Shown here piece after piece: positions 40,026 to 49,751 of a DNA stretch of 64,000 nt. The notes under the pieces were generated by a model. It ran no database searches, was not told the DNA's origin, and worked only from the letters and a program-made list of their open reading frames with translations. The position numbers and the translations under genes were made by a program. This DNA comes from Zea mays (taxonomy: Eukaryota; Streptophyta; Magnoliopsida; Poales; Poaceae), in the NCBI RefSeq assembly GCF_902167145.1, contig NC_050103.1, forward strand, positions 181,225,625 to 181,289,624. The letters run 5' to 3'. Position 1 is the first letter of the stretch; each line of letters begins with the position of its first letter.

Positions 40026-42813
40026 TGTAACGCCCCGAATTTTGCAGTTGAATTTTTTCTTTTCTTTACTCGCCAAATTCGGGTGTTACCTTTTCTTTTT
40101 CTTTTTCCCTCGCTAAACCTTGACCTTTTCCAAAGTTCTAGCGGGATTCGGTTTGGATTTCCCGTGTAAGAAAAACCCTAAATACTTTATGTTGTTTGAT
40201 GCACCATGCCGAACCTTGCATTTCTTTTGATTTGCTTTGAAAGCGCAAATGCATTCATGTAGAAAGATCGGATTTCGAAAATGAGGAGAAGATCTTTTCT
40301 TTCTTTTTTTTTCTCTCTCTTTCTCTCTCCTCTTTTTCTCTCTCCCCCGCGCCGTGGGCCGACCCCGGCCGGCCCAGCCGCCCCTGGCGCCCCCTCTTGG
40401 GCCCAAAAAGGCCCAACCGCCCCCCCCCACCTCCCCTTTTTCCCTAAACCCTCTCCCTCTCCCTCTCATTTTCCCTATCTCATTCCCTCCCTAGCCGCCG
40501 CCCCTACCCGCCCCCTGCCCTAGCGCCGCCCCTGCCCTAGCGTCGTCGCCCTCGCTGCCGGCCGCCCCTCGCCGTCGGCCGCCCATCGCCGGTGAGCCCC
40601 CCCCTTCTCCCTCCTCCCTCCCTTCCCCCTCCCCCTCCTCTCGCCCCCAGCCGGCCCTTGGCCGTGCCCCCAGCCGGCCCTTGGCCGCGCCCCCAGCCGG
40701 CCCTTGGCCGTGCCCCCAGCCCGCCTGGCCGCGCCCCTGGCCGCCCTCGGCCGCCCGCCCGGCCGCGCCCTGGCCGCGCCCCTGGCCGCCCTCGGCCGCC
40801 CGCCCGGCCGCGCCCAGCCGCGCGCCCCTGGCCGCGCTCGGCCGCCCGCCCTGGCCGCGCCCGCCTGGTCGCCTGGCCGCCTGGCCAGCCCGGCCGCCCC
40901 CCCCCCCCCCCCCCCCCCGCGCGTCCCCGGCTCAGCCGCGCCCCCTGCGCAGGGCCGGTTCAACCGCCCCTAGGGCCAGTTCAACCGCCCCCCCCCCCCC
41001 TCTGTTTTTTATTTTTTTTATTTTATTTTATTTTATTTACTTTCTGTGCTCATAGCTATTTTATTTTAGGTAGGCTAATCATTGTTCATGCCATTGAAAT
41101 AGGAAGTTTAATTTAAAATTCCGTTATGCTAGTCGATTCATGTAGTTAACTGTTTATCTCGTTCAATGTTGATCAACTTAAAATGATTAGGTTTCCATTA
41201 GTGTATATGTAACAGAATTCTTTTGTTAAGAACCAATTGTAATTTATCGTTAGTGCATAAGATTTAACCCCCTGCGAGACCCTTTCCCGTTTCTTTCTAA
41301 CCATAACAAATGCAATGTCAAATGTCATACTTGATGCATATTCGCTTTATTTGTTCCCTTGTATGGTGTACTGTTCTTTTGTATTAAATATGTGGATGGA
41401 TGTATGTATGTTTGCGCTCGCATAGAGAACGATCCGGTCGAAGAGCCCGAGGAATTCGCAGGAGAAGCCCCTGAGCAGCAGTCGGTTGGTGGAGGCAAGT
41501 GTCCTTTGACCTATCTCTGTCCTATTCATTATTTAATTCACCTCCCGCTTACACATTTATGCCTAAGGATTGACTAGCTTTTGTTATCCATGTCCTTGTT
41601 TACCTATCTGGGTTGGATTATTACTGTTTAGCTTTATGCTATTGCTCAAACTCTAATCAATGAACATGATGTGGTTATCTATGATACGCTGTTTTCCCGT
41701 TCCTATTTATGATTATACTTGTGGTCTTCAAGGGGGCTCGAGCGGTTTCTCGAGTGCCTCTCCGTAAGGACCTGTTCTATGGATGACCGCCCGGGAAAAC
41801 AGTGCAACCATGAGGGTGGAATGGGGTGCCCTTAGCTGAATAATTAGAGGATCCGGGATGTAGTTCACTTAGCCGTCGTGCCGTCAATGGGGCTCGGTGT
41901 ATGCGGCTCGCTCTGCCAAGTTTGGGTTCGCCCCTTGGGGAGGAGTGCGGTGCATTTAGGAAACCTAACGGGTGGCTACAGCCCCGGGGAATCTTTGTAA
42001 AGGCTACGTAGTGAAACCCTGCCTATTCACCTTGGTAGTGTTTAAGGGTTTGATCGGCCCGAGGCAAGAGGGAATCACGGCTTGTGGGTAAAGTGCACAA
42101 CCTCTGCAGAGTGTTATGAAACTGATATATCAGCCGTGCTCGCGGTTATGAGCGGCCAAGGGAGCTCCAAAGATTAGTGATACTTGATCAGAGATACTTT
42201 GGTACAGGTGACAATGAGATTGATGGTTCTGATTACGATTATGGTATTGGTAAGTGGTATTCTTTCCGTTTGGAAAGGATACATTGGGCTAATAACTTGG
42301 GTTAATGTTAAAACCTGGCTTTCTACTAGTAAGTAATAACCTGACCAACTAAAAGCAACTGCTTGACTTATCCCCACATAAAGCTAGTCCACTACAGCCA
42401 AACAGGATACTTGCTGAGTATGTTGATGTGTACTCACCCTTGCTCTACACACCAAACCCCCCCCCCCCCCAGGTTGTCAGCATTGCAACCACTGCTCAGG
42501 CGAAGATGAAGCTGTGGAAGGAGACTTCCAGGAGTTCCCAGACTACGACGAGTTCTAGGTGTGGGTTAGCGGCAACCCCCAGTCGGCTGCCTGTGAAGGC
42601 CGTGTTATCTACGTTTCTTTTCCGCACTTTGATTTATTGAAAGAACTATATGGATGTCTCAGACGTATGATGTACTCGACTATTTCCCTTATTAATACTA
42701 TTTTGAGCACTGTGTGATGATGTCCATATTATGTAACTGCTGTGTACGTGAATAACTGATCCTGGCACGTACATGGTTTGCATTCGGTTTGCCTTCTAAA
42801 ACCGGGTGTGACA
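40026..42813 (+). repeat. Tekay-type 3' LTR (2788 bp)
   Basis: Near-identical to the 5' LTR. The length difference comes mainly from extra CCGGCCC/GGCCGCCC units at about 40690-40860 and from C-run length. GTGGGTAAAGTG box at about 42083, hairpin at 42416, acceptor-like CAG at 42472. Confidence 0.95.
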
Positions 42814-44562
42814 GGTATGTATCTTTATGTTCTTCATTCTTGTTCATATTATGTGTTCAAAATCATAATATAAACTAATACTTTTTATTTATCACTTGGA
42901 CAGGTCTTGGACGGTTTTGGATTATGCTGGGGGTCATCGTCGCGCCCCCAATGGCATCCTCGGCCTGCTGTGCAGGGAACACTTCCCTGGACTTGTGGAG
43001 TACGCCGGAGTGACGGGCCCAGCCTTCACCTTCGACCACTACGCCGTCGCCCCCGATGCAGTAGACCGGGACGGCAGGGAATTCAATAACAAGGCGGAGC
43101 GGGTGAAGCAAGAGCTGTGGGTAAGTCTTAGTATAATGTAAAATATGTCGCATTCGTTGCAAATTCTTGAAATAATGTATGGATACATCGTTTTTGTATG
43201 CAGGATTTTTTCAGATGCGATGCTGGATACGAGGCTAGGGCGGATGTGCTGGCCACCACGAGCTGTAAGAAGCTCGTCGTGGACATGCACTATGAGGCCC
43301 GCATCCAGGCCATCATCACCTACCACGGCTCCGTCCTTGGGGAGAGGGTGACCAAACCTCAAGCCCGAACCATGTCATTGACCAGGGAGCAGTACATGCA
43401 GGTAAAGTCATGCATGTTTGGTACCAGTACTCCATGCATGAATTTTATTTTATCTTCTGATATGCACTTTACGTGTTTACTTTGTAGATGATTCCACATT
43501 GGTGCGCCGCACATCCTCTGTGCTGGGAGCAGATGGTGGATAGGTGGTGTTTGGCTGAGTGGGACGAGGCGCACACCGCTAGCCGGGAACGGCGTTTGAT
43601 GATGCAAGGCCCCTCCCACCACCAAGGCAGCCGGAGCCTGGGCCAATATGCCGAAGCATGGGTACGCCACCTTTTTTATTTAGATATATAGCACTAAGTT
43701 AGATATTATTTCTAACTATCTCGTTGGTTTTCGTTGCAGTCGGCGTCACATGGTGGCAGGCCTTGCTCCACCTACTCGGCCTATGCTATGGCCCATAAGG
43801 GTAAGGCGACGTCCGACGTCACCTACAACCCGGATGACGGGCCCGAGGCCAGCACCAACCCCGCCGTCTACAGCCGTCTCCATGACTACACCGCCATGGC
43901 GCAGGAGGTCCATGGCCCAGACTATGATCCGAGCACCGAGCCGATCGACCCCGATGTGCTCATGAGGGTCGGAGGAGGCAAGAGACATGGGCGGTACTGG
44001 ATTGCCGACGGGGCAATTGACTCGTCCTCCACTCCCACTCTGTCTCAGATGAGAGCAAGGAGCACGGGCTCGAGTCCAGCCATACGACCTCGACACGACA
44101 GCTCACAGCATCGCATACAGCAACTCGAGGTTAGTGCTTCTGTAACTCGTCCTTCCTTGAGTTATATACCTACTCTTTGAGTTACTATAACGTTGGCTTG
44201 TAATATTACAGACCCAACTAGAAGAAGAGAGGAGGGAACGTCACGAGATGGAGGCGAGGATGATGGCAGAGCGGGAGGCGGAGCGCCGGGCAGATCATCA
44301 GAAGATTGCGGAGATGTTCCAGTACATGCAGAGCCTTGGCGCCGCACAGGGCATCGCTCCACCACCTCCATTGTTCCCTCCAGTTGACCCTGCTCTCTTC
44401 CACACTCCTGTGAGTATCACAATTATAGTTAGATGTTTGTAATGCATCTGGTATAACACATGCAATCTCTTCTCTGTGCAAGGCCAATCTGGGGCGGCAT
44501 CCAATAACCCTCCGGAAGGGTTCAGCCCAACGCAACCCCGGTCAAACCGCCCACCTCCATGA

Positions 44563-44850
44563 GTGTTGTGTTTTCATTGTTTTAGACTTCTGAACTTATG
44601 TATAATACTTATGTCTATGTTTGATACTTATGTGAGAGCTTGCGACGTTTGAGACTTATGTTTGTGTTTGATACTTGTGTTGAACACTTATGTTTGTGAT
44701 GGATATTTATGTTTGTGGTGACGGTTTTATGTTTGTGTTGGCTATTTATGTCTGTGATGATATCTGTGATGTATATATGTGATATATATGTGATATCTTC
44801 TGTTTGTGTGGATGGGATACAAAAAACAAATAAAAAAGGTATATACTGGT
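44563..44850 (+). other. CACTA-2 TNPA 3' region
   Basis: T/G-rich with repeated TTATGTTTGTG-type words (44590-44770), probably 3'UTR. A reverse-complement counterpart is found in CACTA-3 at about 46480-46690. Confidence 0.6.
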
Positions 44851-44852
44851 CA

Positions 44853-45446
44853 CTTTGCCGAGTGTAACACTCGACAAAGAGGCGCTTTGCCGAGTGTAAC
44901 ACTCGGCAAAGAGGCGCTTTGCCGAGTGTCAGGGTCATAACACTCGGCAAAGAGCACAGACCTGGGCACCTGTTTAGGTTCTTTGCCGAGTGTTATGTCG
45001 CTGGCACTCGGCAAAGAGGTCGGCTTTGCCGAGTGCCGCACAGAACACTCGGCAAAGAGCCTGACATGGGGACCCTCCCTGACGGGCTCTTTGCCGAGTG
45101 TCCCAAGTGGCACTCGGCAAAGATGGATTCTTTGCCGAGTGCTGCCGGGCAGACACTCGGTAAAGATAACTCCTTTGCCGAGTGTCACCAGGGACACTCG
45201 GCAAAGCCGCCGTCTCCGTCACCCGGCGCCGTAACGGCAGCTTTTCTTTGCCGAGTGCTCTCTGGCACTCGACAAACCTCTTTGCCGAGTGCCCGAGAAA
45301 AAGCACTCGGCAAAGAAGGCTTTGCCGATGCACTGTTTGCCGAGCCTTCTTTGCCGAGTGTCACACTCGGCAAACGCTTTGCCGAGTGTTTTTGAGGCTT
45401 CGCCGAGTGCTTCAGGCACTCGGCAAAGCGATTGATTCCGGTAGTG
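44853..45446. repeat. CACTA-2 3' subterminal repeats
   Basis: At least two dozen CTTTGCCGAGTG / CACTCGGCAAAG units, often arranged as head-to-head pairs separated by about 10-15 bases. The region ends with the terminal repeat GATTCCGGTAGTG. ORFs rich in LPSV/LGKE/AECR here are translated repeats. Confidence 0.92.
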
Positions 45447-45449
45447 ATA

Positions 45450-45694
45450 ATTAAGCTACATGTGACTTGGAAGGTATGCTTTTTTCACTGAAAAATCTTT
45501 TAGTGTCGATTAGTAAAAAAAATTGACACTAAAAAGCCCTTTAGTATCGTTTTTTGCCAATCGGTATTAAAAGTTATTTTAGCTTTTGTACTAATTGGTG
45601 TTATCAATCTGTGCTAAAGTAGACTCTTTAGTACCGACTAGAGTTATCAATCAGTATTATTTTATGCTTGAGATATTACTATCGTTATTTGATA
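45450..45694. repeat. Fragment with TTTAGTACCG-type repeats, probably another CACTA or MITE family
   Basis: Imperfect repeats such as TTTAGTATCG, AATCGGTATTAAA, TTTAGTACCGACTAG and AATCAGTATTA in both orientations resemble subterminal repeats of a different transposon family. CACTA-3 appears to be inserted at its right edge. Confidence 0.4.
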
Positions 45695-45771
45695 GACTAC
45701 CGAACACAACTGCTTTGTCGAGTGCTAGATCAAAGGAGTCTCGCACCTAACAATGATAAAAATTTATTACC

Positions 45772-46036
45772 GAGAATGGAAACTATGGAGTAAAAGAGAA
45801 TGGAACCTTTGTTGAGCATGTGAAAGTGAAAGATGAAATATCAAGTGACACTGCAATCCACATACCTCAAGATGGTTTTACTGAAGAGTGCACATCTAAT
45901 GAGGGGTGGCAAGCGGTTGTTCCAAAGGGGTGATCCACAGGGAGCCGCATAACTGGTGCAGGCACGAGGAAGCCAAATCTGGCAAAAATTAATACTAGTC
46001 CACTACATAGTGAGAATGGAAGATACAAAGGAAGAG
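45772..46036 (+). pseudogene. Captured host gene fragment in CACTA-3 (possibly a CLU/REC-like TPR protein)
   Basis: One frame is protein-like for 265 bp: VKVKDEISSDTAIHIPQDG, then EECTSNEGWQAVVPKG, a stop (TGA), then STGSRITGAGTRKPNLAKIN and HSENGRYKGRG. It ends at a donor-like GG/AGAGGTACATG. It has no relation to TNP2 or TNPA. The EGWQ-AVPKG-RS/TG...RRPNLAKLN pattern reminds me of the C-terminal region of plant CLU-related TPR proteins of the REC type; that identification is from memory and unsure. It looks like a single exon carried by the transposon, decayed by at least one nonsense change. Confidence 0.5.
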
Positions 46037-46744
46037 GTACATGCATCTAACTTCTCTTAGCCTAGAAAACTCTTGTCAAAGAGATCTCGGTGAACTGTAC
46101 ATCGACAACGGGTTATTTGTCGATTACTTTTTGTCGAGCACTCGGCAAAGAAAAGTCATCGTCACGGCGCCAAGTGACGGTGACAAAGCCTTTGCCGAGT
46201 GCCTACTGGACTAGCGCTCGATAAAGGAGGCTCCAATGGGCCCCTTTTCCAGTCCCTTTGTCGAGTACTTCGGGAGGCACTCGGCAAAGGTTCCGTCTTT
46301 GCCGATTGCCTGCTGGACTAGCGCTCAATAAAAAAGACTCCAATGGACCCTTTTGTCAATCCCTTTACCGAGACCACAACACTCAACACTCTGCAAAGAA
46401 GTTTTATCGGTTCCTAGGTGTACCTTCTTTATCGAGTGTAAAACTCGGTAAAATGACCAGAAATCCCTTTTTATTTGTTTTTATTACTTCATCTAAACAA
46501 ACAAAAGATCATCACATATACATCACAGATATCACAGAATCATCACATACATCATACACACCACATATCTCACAAATATATATCACCACATCAAACAAGT
46601 TTCACAAACATAAGTCTCCAAAACTCACAAACATGTCTCAAGTATCTCACAAAGTATTATCAACATCAACAAGTTAAGACCAAGTTATATGACAAAGTAT
46701 TTCCAACACCAACAAACATAAGATCATGTGCACAAAGTATCTTA

Positions 46745-47102
46745 GCGAGATGGGTGGCTGGACTAGTTCAGCGATGGGCTCGGCGATCCATGAGGGTTGT
46801 TTGATGCCGCCGATTGTTCCTGCACAGAGAAGAGATTGTATGTGTGAGACTAGATGAATATATCATGCAAGACTAAAATGTTGATACTCACAGGGTTATG
46901 AAACTGAGCAGGCAGGTCAGTTAGAGGGAACAACGGAGGTGGTGGAGCAAAACCATGTACGACACTAAGGCTCTGCATGTACTAGAACATCTCCGCCATC
47001 CTCTAATGATCCACCAAGCGAGCGGCCCAAGCCTCCCGCTCCGCCCTCATCCTCGATTGCATCTCCATATGTTATCTCCTCTCTTCTTCAAGCTAGGCCT
47101 GT
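46745..47102 (-). pseudogene. Last two TNPA-like exons in CACTA-3
   Basis: On the minus strand, 47102-about 46897 corresponds to exon 6 of the CACTA-2 gene (Glu/Arg coiled coil, MAEMF, PPPPLFP-type tail) with several stops. About 46823-46745 corresponds to exon 7 (QSAASNNP...). The intron between them keeps GTGAGTATC at its donor and TCTGTGCAG at its acceptor. It gives an internal reference showing that the CACTA-2 last acceptor has changed. Confidence 0.72.
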
Positions 47103-47485
47103 AATATTTCACCCAATGTTATAATAATGCAAAGAGAAGGTATATAACCCAATGTTATGATAATGCAAAGAGAATGTTTGCCGAGTTGCCGGGTGACACT
47201 CGACAAAGAAGATATTTTGTCGAGTGTAAACGTCTGACACTCGGCAAAATTAACGGTCGTCAACTATAGACTGCTGCTGACGACACTTTGTCGAGCGTCT
47301 CTTTTTGCCGAGAGCTTGACACTCGGCGAAGCCTCCTTGGCCGAGTGTTTTGTCCGGCCCTCGGTAAATTTGGTCTGTTTCGAGAGTCTTATTTTGCTGA
47401 GAGTGGCATTCGGCAAAACATGCCTAATAAATTGCACTCGACAAACCGACGGCACTCGAGAAAGAGCCAGATTCCGATAGTGATA

Positions 47486-48014
47486 AGTACAACTAGTACT
47501 TAGATAAAGTATATTATTATCATCAATTAAAGCCTGGTACAAATATTTTTATTAAACCTCTACATCTCTAATGTCGTTCAGTTGACGCTTATTATTCCAG
47601 CAAGATTTGTGATTAGGAAGATGTTTATCCCTGCAGGATTCCTAGAGGTTTTTGAAGAAATCAAACTGCCGGTATATATACTTGGGTTTCATTTATCCCG
47701 GCTTTCAAGTTCAAATTCTAGTTGAGCCAGTTGGCGTGTTTTACTAGCTGCGGAGGGACAAGGACGGTGTGGTGGCTGTGGCTCCCGCTTTAAGAATCGT
47801 TCACTCCAGTCCCGTCTCGTCTCTCCGCGCTCCAGCTCCACGCCAATTAAACCCTACTCTACTGCTTCTTTCTCTCTCTTCTCTCTCTGCGTCATCTCAT
47901 TTCCGTTTCCGTCTCTCCCTCTCCTCGCCCACACGTCCAAAACCGAAGGGAGCAAACGAACAAAACCCGGCCGAGTAACGCAGGAGACGAAGCTGCGGAA
48001 GGCGAGCAAGCACG
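47486..48014 (+). promoter_or_regulatory. Upstream region and 5'UTR of the GATA gene
   Basis: Moderately AT-rich, then CT-rich (TCTCTCTCTTCTCTCTC near 47870-47890) and GC-rich just before the ATG. No clear TATA box is fixed; 'GGTATATATAC' at about 47672 is a candidate. CACTA-3 ends only about 0.53 kb upstream of the ATG. Confidence 0.45.
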
Positions 48015-49248
48015 ATGGAGGCGGCAGCGTCAGCCGAGTACGGGTACTACGGCGGAGGCGCGGGCCCACACGAGACGAAGACCGCCGGGTGCGGGGACCA
48101 CTTCGTCGTGGACGACCTCCTCGCGCTGCCGCCGTACGACGACGAGGAGGAGGGGGCGACAGGCGAGACCCCGCTGTGCCTGCAGCCTGTCAAGGAGGAG
48201 GAGGGCGGCCTCGGGAATTTCTCGGCCGACTCGTCCATCGTCGTCACAGCAATCGACAGCTGCAGCAACTCCTTCTCTAGGCTAGCCGACGACGACTTCC
48301 CGGGGGAATTCTACGAGCCGGTAATAATTCGTATATATGTTAGTTCCATACTAGTGTGTGGCATTTCGTTTGAATTCATTCATTCGGTCGCTAAAGTTGT
48401 TGTTGCTATGAATTATATATTGACAGTACGACCAACTGGTGGAGCTAGAATGGCTATCAAACTACATGGGCGAGGGCGAGGAAACTTTCGCGGCGGAGGA
48501 CCTGGAGAAGCTGAAGCTCATTTCCGGTGGGTTCTCCCCGGCGGCTGTGAACGTGTCAGCACCAGCTCCAGTGGGCGTAGCTTCAGCCGCCTCTGCGACA
48601 CAGTCCGGTATGTTCCTGCCGGTCCCGGCAAAGGCCCGTAGCAAGCGGTCCCGCGCAGCTCCGGGCAACTGGTCGTCACGGTTGGTCGTGCTCCCGCCGA
48701 CCCCGGCCTCACCACCGGCCCCTGCAGCGTCCATGGCCATTTCGCCCTCGGAGTCCGGCATCTCGGCGCAGCAGGCGTTCCGCGCCAAGAAGCCGCCGCC
48801 GTCGAAGAAGAAAGACGCGGCGGCACCGGCACCGGCACCGGCAGAAGGGCGACGGTGCGTGCACTGCGACACGGACAAGACGCCGCAGTGGAGGACGGGG
48901 CCCATGGGCCCCAAGACGCTGTGCAACGCGTGCGGGGTGCGGTACAAGTCGGGGCGGCTGGTGCCGGAGTACAGGCCCGCGGCGAGCCCCACCTTCGTGA
49001 TGTCCAAGCACTCCAACTCCCACCGAAAGGTGCTGGAGCTGCGCCGCCAGAAGGAGGTGGTAGTGCAGCAGCCGCCGCACGTGATGGGCGGCGCCGGCGG
49101 TCCTGCAGGCGGGCTGATGCGCATGCAGAGCGCGATGCTGTTGGACGGGCCGGTGGCGGCGGTGTCGTCGTCGTCCCCCATCGTCGGCGGCGACGAGTTT
49201 TTGATCCACCAGCACTTAGGGACGGCAGACTACCGGCAGCGCATCTAA
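48015..49248 (+). CDS. GATA-type zinc-finger transcription factor, two exons, 375 aa
   Basis: Nuclear DNA-binding regulator of the plant GATA subfamily A type (GATA9/GATA12-like). Exon 1 is 48015-48320, the intron 48321-48426 (GTAATA...TTGACAG), and exon 2 48427-49248; the join is in phase 0. Exon 1 has [18 protein letters not shown], an acidic conserved motif. The exon junction region reads [14 protein letters not shown], conserved in this subfamily. A Pro/Ala-rich middle with a basic patch KARSKRSR follows (possible nuclear signal). The single finger is C246-x2-C249-x18-C268-x2-C271 ([20 protein letters not shown]...CNACG), followed by the basic tail [20 protein letters not shown] and [16 protein letters not shown]. 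Full family length, no defects seen. Transposons flank it on both sides (CACTA-3 0.53 kb upstream, hAT 0.5 kb downstream), so its regulatory space is small. The ATG is the first in frame after a CT-rich leader. Confidence 0.95.
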
Positions 49249-49743
49249 CTAGATGAGTTTTTGATCAGTTAGCCTACTAGCCCAGTAATAATCAATATGC
49301 GCACCAGCTTAAATCCAAGTACCCTCCTTAAAAACATGAAAGAACTAATAATCTTGCCTTAATTAATTAATTAGGAGTTATTTTTCCTCTTCACTATATT
49401 TTGTTTATTAATTAGTTGCTGTGTTCCGGTTCAGATCCTTGGAAATTTTTTCGTGGCGACTTTCGTATGGTTTTGTATCTCTCTTTTTTTTTATTTTTTG
49501 CTAGACTCTCCTAATTAACATGCCTATGAGAACTCTACGAGAGAGAGAGAGAGAGAGTTTTCCTATCTATTTTCTTCCTTTGTTTCTTAGCATTATATAT
49601 GTAATTTAAGGGGCTAGCTCTCGTTCTGCTTCCGGTCCGGAGCACGCATGAAAAGAAGACTGGAAATTTTGGTAATTTAATTTTTTTGTTCACCTTAGCT
49701 TGTTTTATTTAAGAATCCTCATCATGCATATTCATATCCCGCA
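49249..49743 (+). other. GATA gene 3'UTR and short flank
   Basis: AT-rich, with TTAATTAATTAATTAGG near 49360 and a (GA)n run at about 49538-49557. No ORF. The hAT target duplication begins at 49744. Confidence 0.55.
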
Positions 49744-49751
49744 CGTACGTT

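Larger units (their letters stand above)
31126..42813 (+). mobile_element. Tekay/Del-type chromovirus (Gypsy) LTR retrotransposon, apparently complete
   Basis: LTRs start TGTAACGCCCCGAATTTTG and end ACCGGGTGTGACA, with the 5-bp duplication GGTAT (31121-31125 and 42814-42818). It has a PBS, an accessory ORF, an open 1516-codon gag-pol with C-terminal chromodomain, and a PPT. By eye the two LTRs differ by about a dozen substitutions plus tract-length changes, so the insertion is young. Clade assignment rests on the chromodomain, long LTRs and pol motifs. Confidence 0.95.
30868..44562 (+). pseudogene. TNPA/Ptta-like CACTA gene, seven exons, split by Tekay-type element
   Basis: Second CACTA gene, related to the plant Ptta/En/Spm family. 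Its products in known elements bind subterminal repeats. Exons are 30868-31121, 42904-43120, 43204-43401, 43488-43661, 43740-44129, 44212-44409 and about 44482-44562, following an upstream acceptor at 30853. All inner junctions are GT/AG and keep frame: exon 1 ends in phase 2 and exon 2 supplies the missing base. Exon 1 encodes an Arg-rich head and Gln/Asp repeats; exon 2 has LCREHFPGLVEYAG; exon 4 has WCAAHPLCWEQMVDRW; exon 6 is a Glu/Arg coiled coil followed by a Pro-rich stretch. An 11.7 kb retrotransposon sits exactly on the exon 1 donor. The last acceptor reads TGCAA/GG instead of AG; the related copy at 46823 keeps TGCAG, so this one is probably mutated. About 500 codons if spliced. Confidence 0.85.
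25806..45446 (+). mobile_element. CACTA-2: large CACTA (En/Spm-type) transposon with TNP2 and TNPA-like genes
   Basis: Starts CACTACCGGAATCCGAGG, ends GATTCCGGTAGTG, and has the 3-bp duplication ATA (25803-25805 and 45447-45449). Subterminal CTTTGCCGAGTG repeats in both orientations fill both ends. The interior encodes a TNP2 transposase (broken) and a spliced TNPA/Ptta-like gene. Without the nested Tekay-type element it is about 8 kb. Mutations in both genes suggest it is no longer autonomous. Confidence 0.95.
45695..47482 (-). mobile_element. CACTA-3: small decayed CACTA element in inverse orientation
   Basis: The right end ATTCCGATAGTG and left end GACTACCGAAC are decayed CACTACCGGAAT termini. 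Both are flanked by ATA (45692-45694 and 47483-47485). Degenerate CTTTGTCGAGTG repeats fill both ends. Inside, on the minus strand, are the last two TNPA-like exons. A plus-strand host gene fragment lies near the left end. TNP2 and the first TNPA exons are deleted. Confidence 0.78.

Noticed and set aside
25806..47482. A single CACTA element running from 25806 to 47482
   Set aside because: Both right ends are followed by ATA, but 45446 has an intact terminal repeat and CACTA-3 has its own decayed left end at 45695 with ATA before it.
48462..49215. Long minus-strand and alternative-frame ORFs over the GATA gene
   Set aside because: Shadows of a GC-rich coding exon; only the plus-strand frame has the zinc finger.
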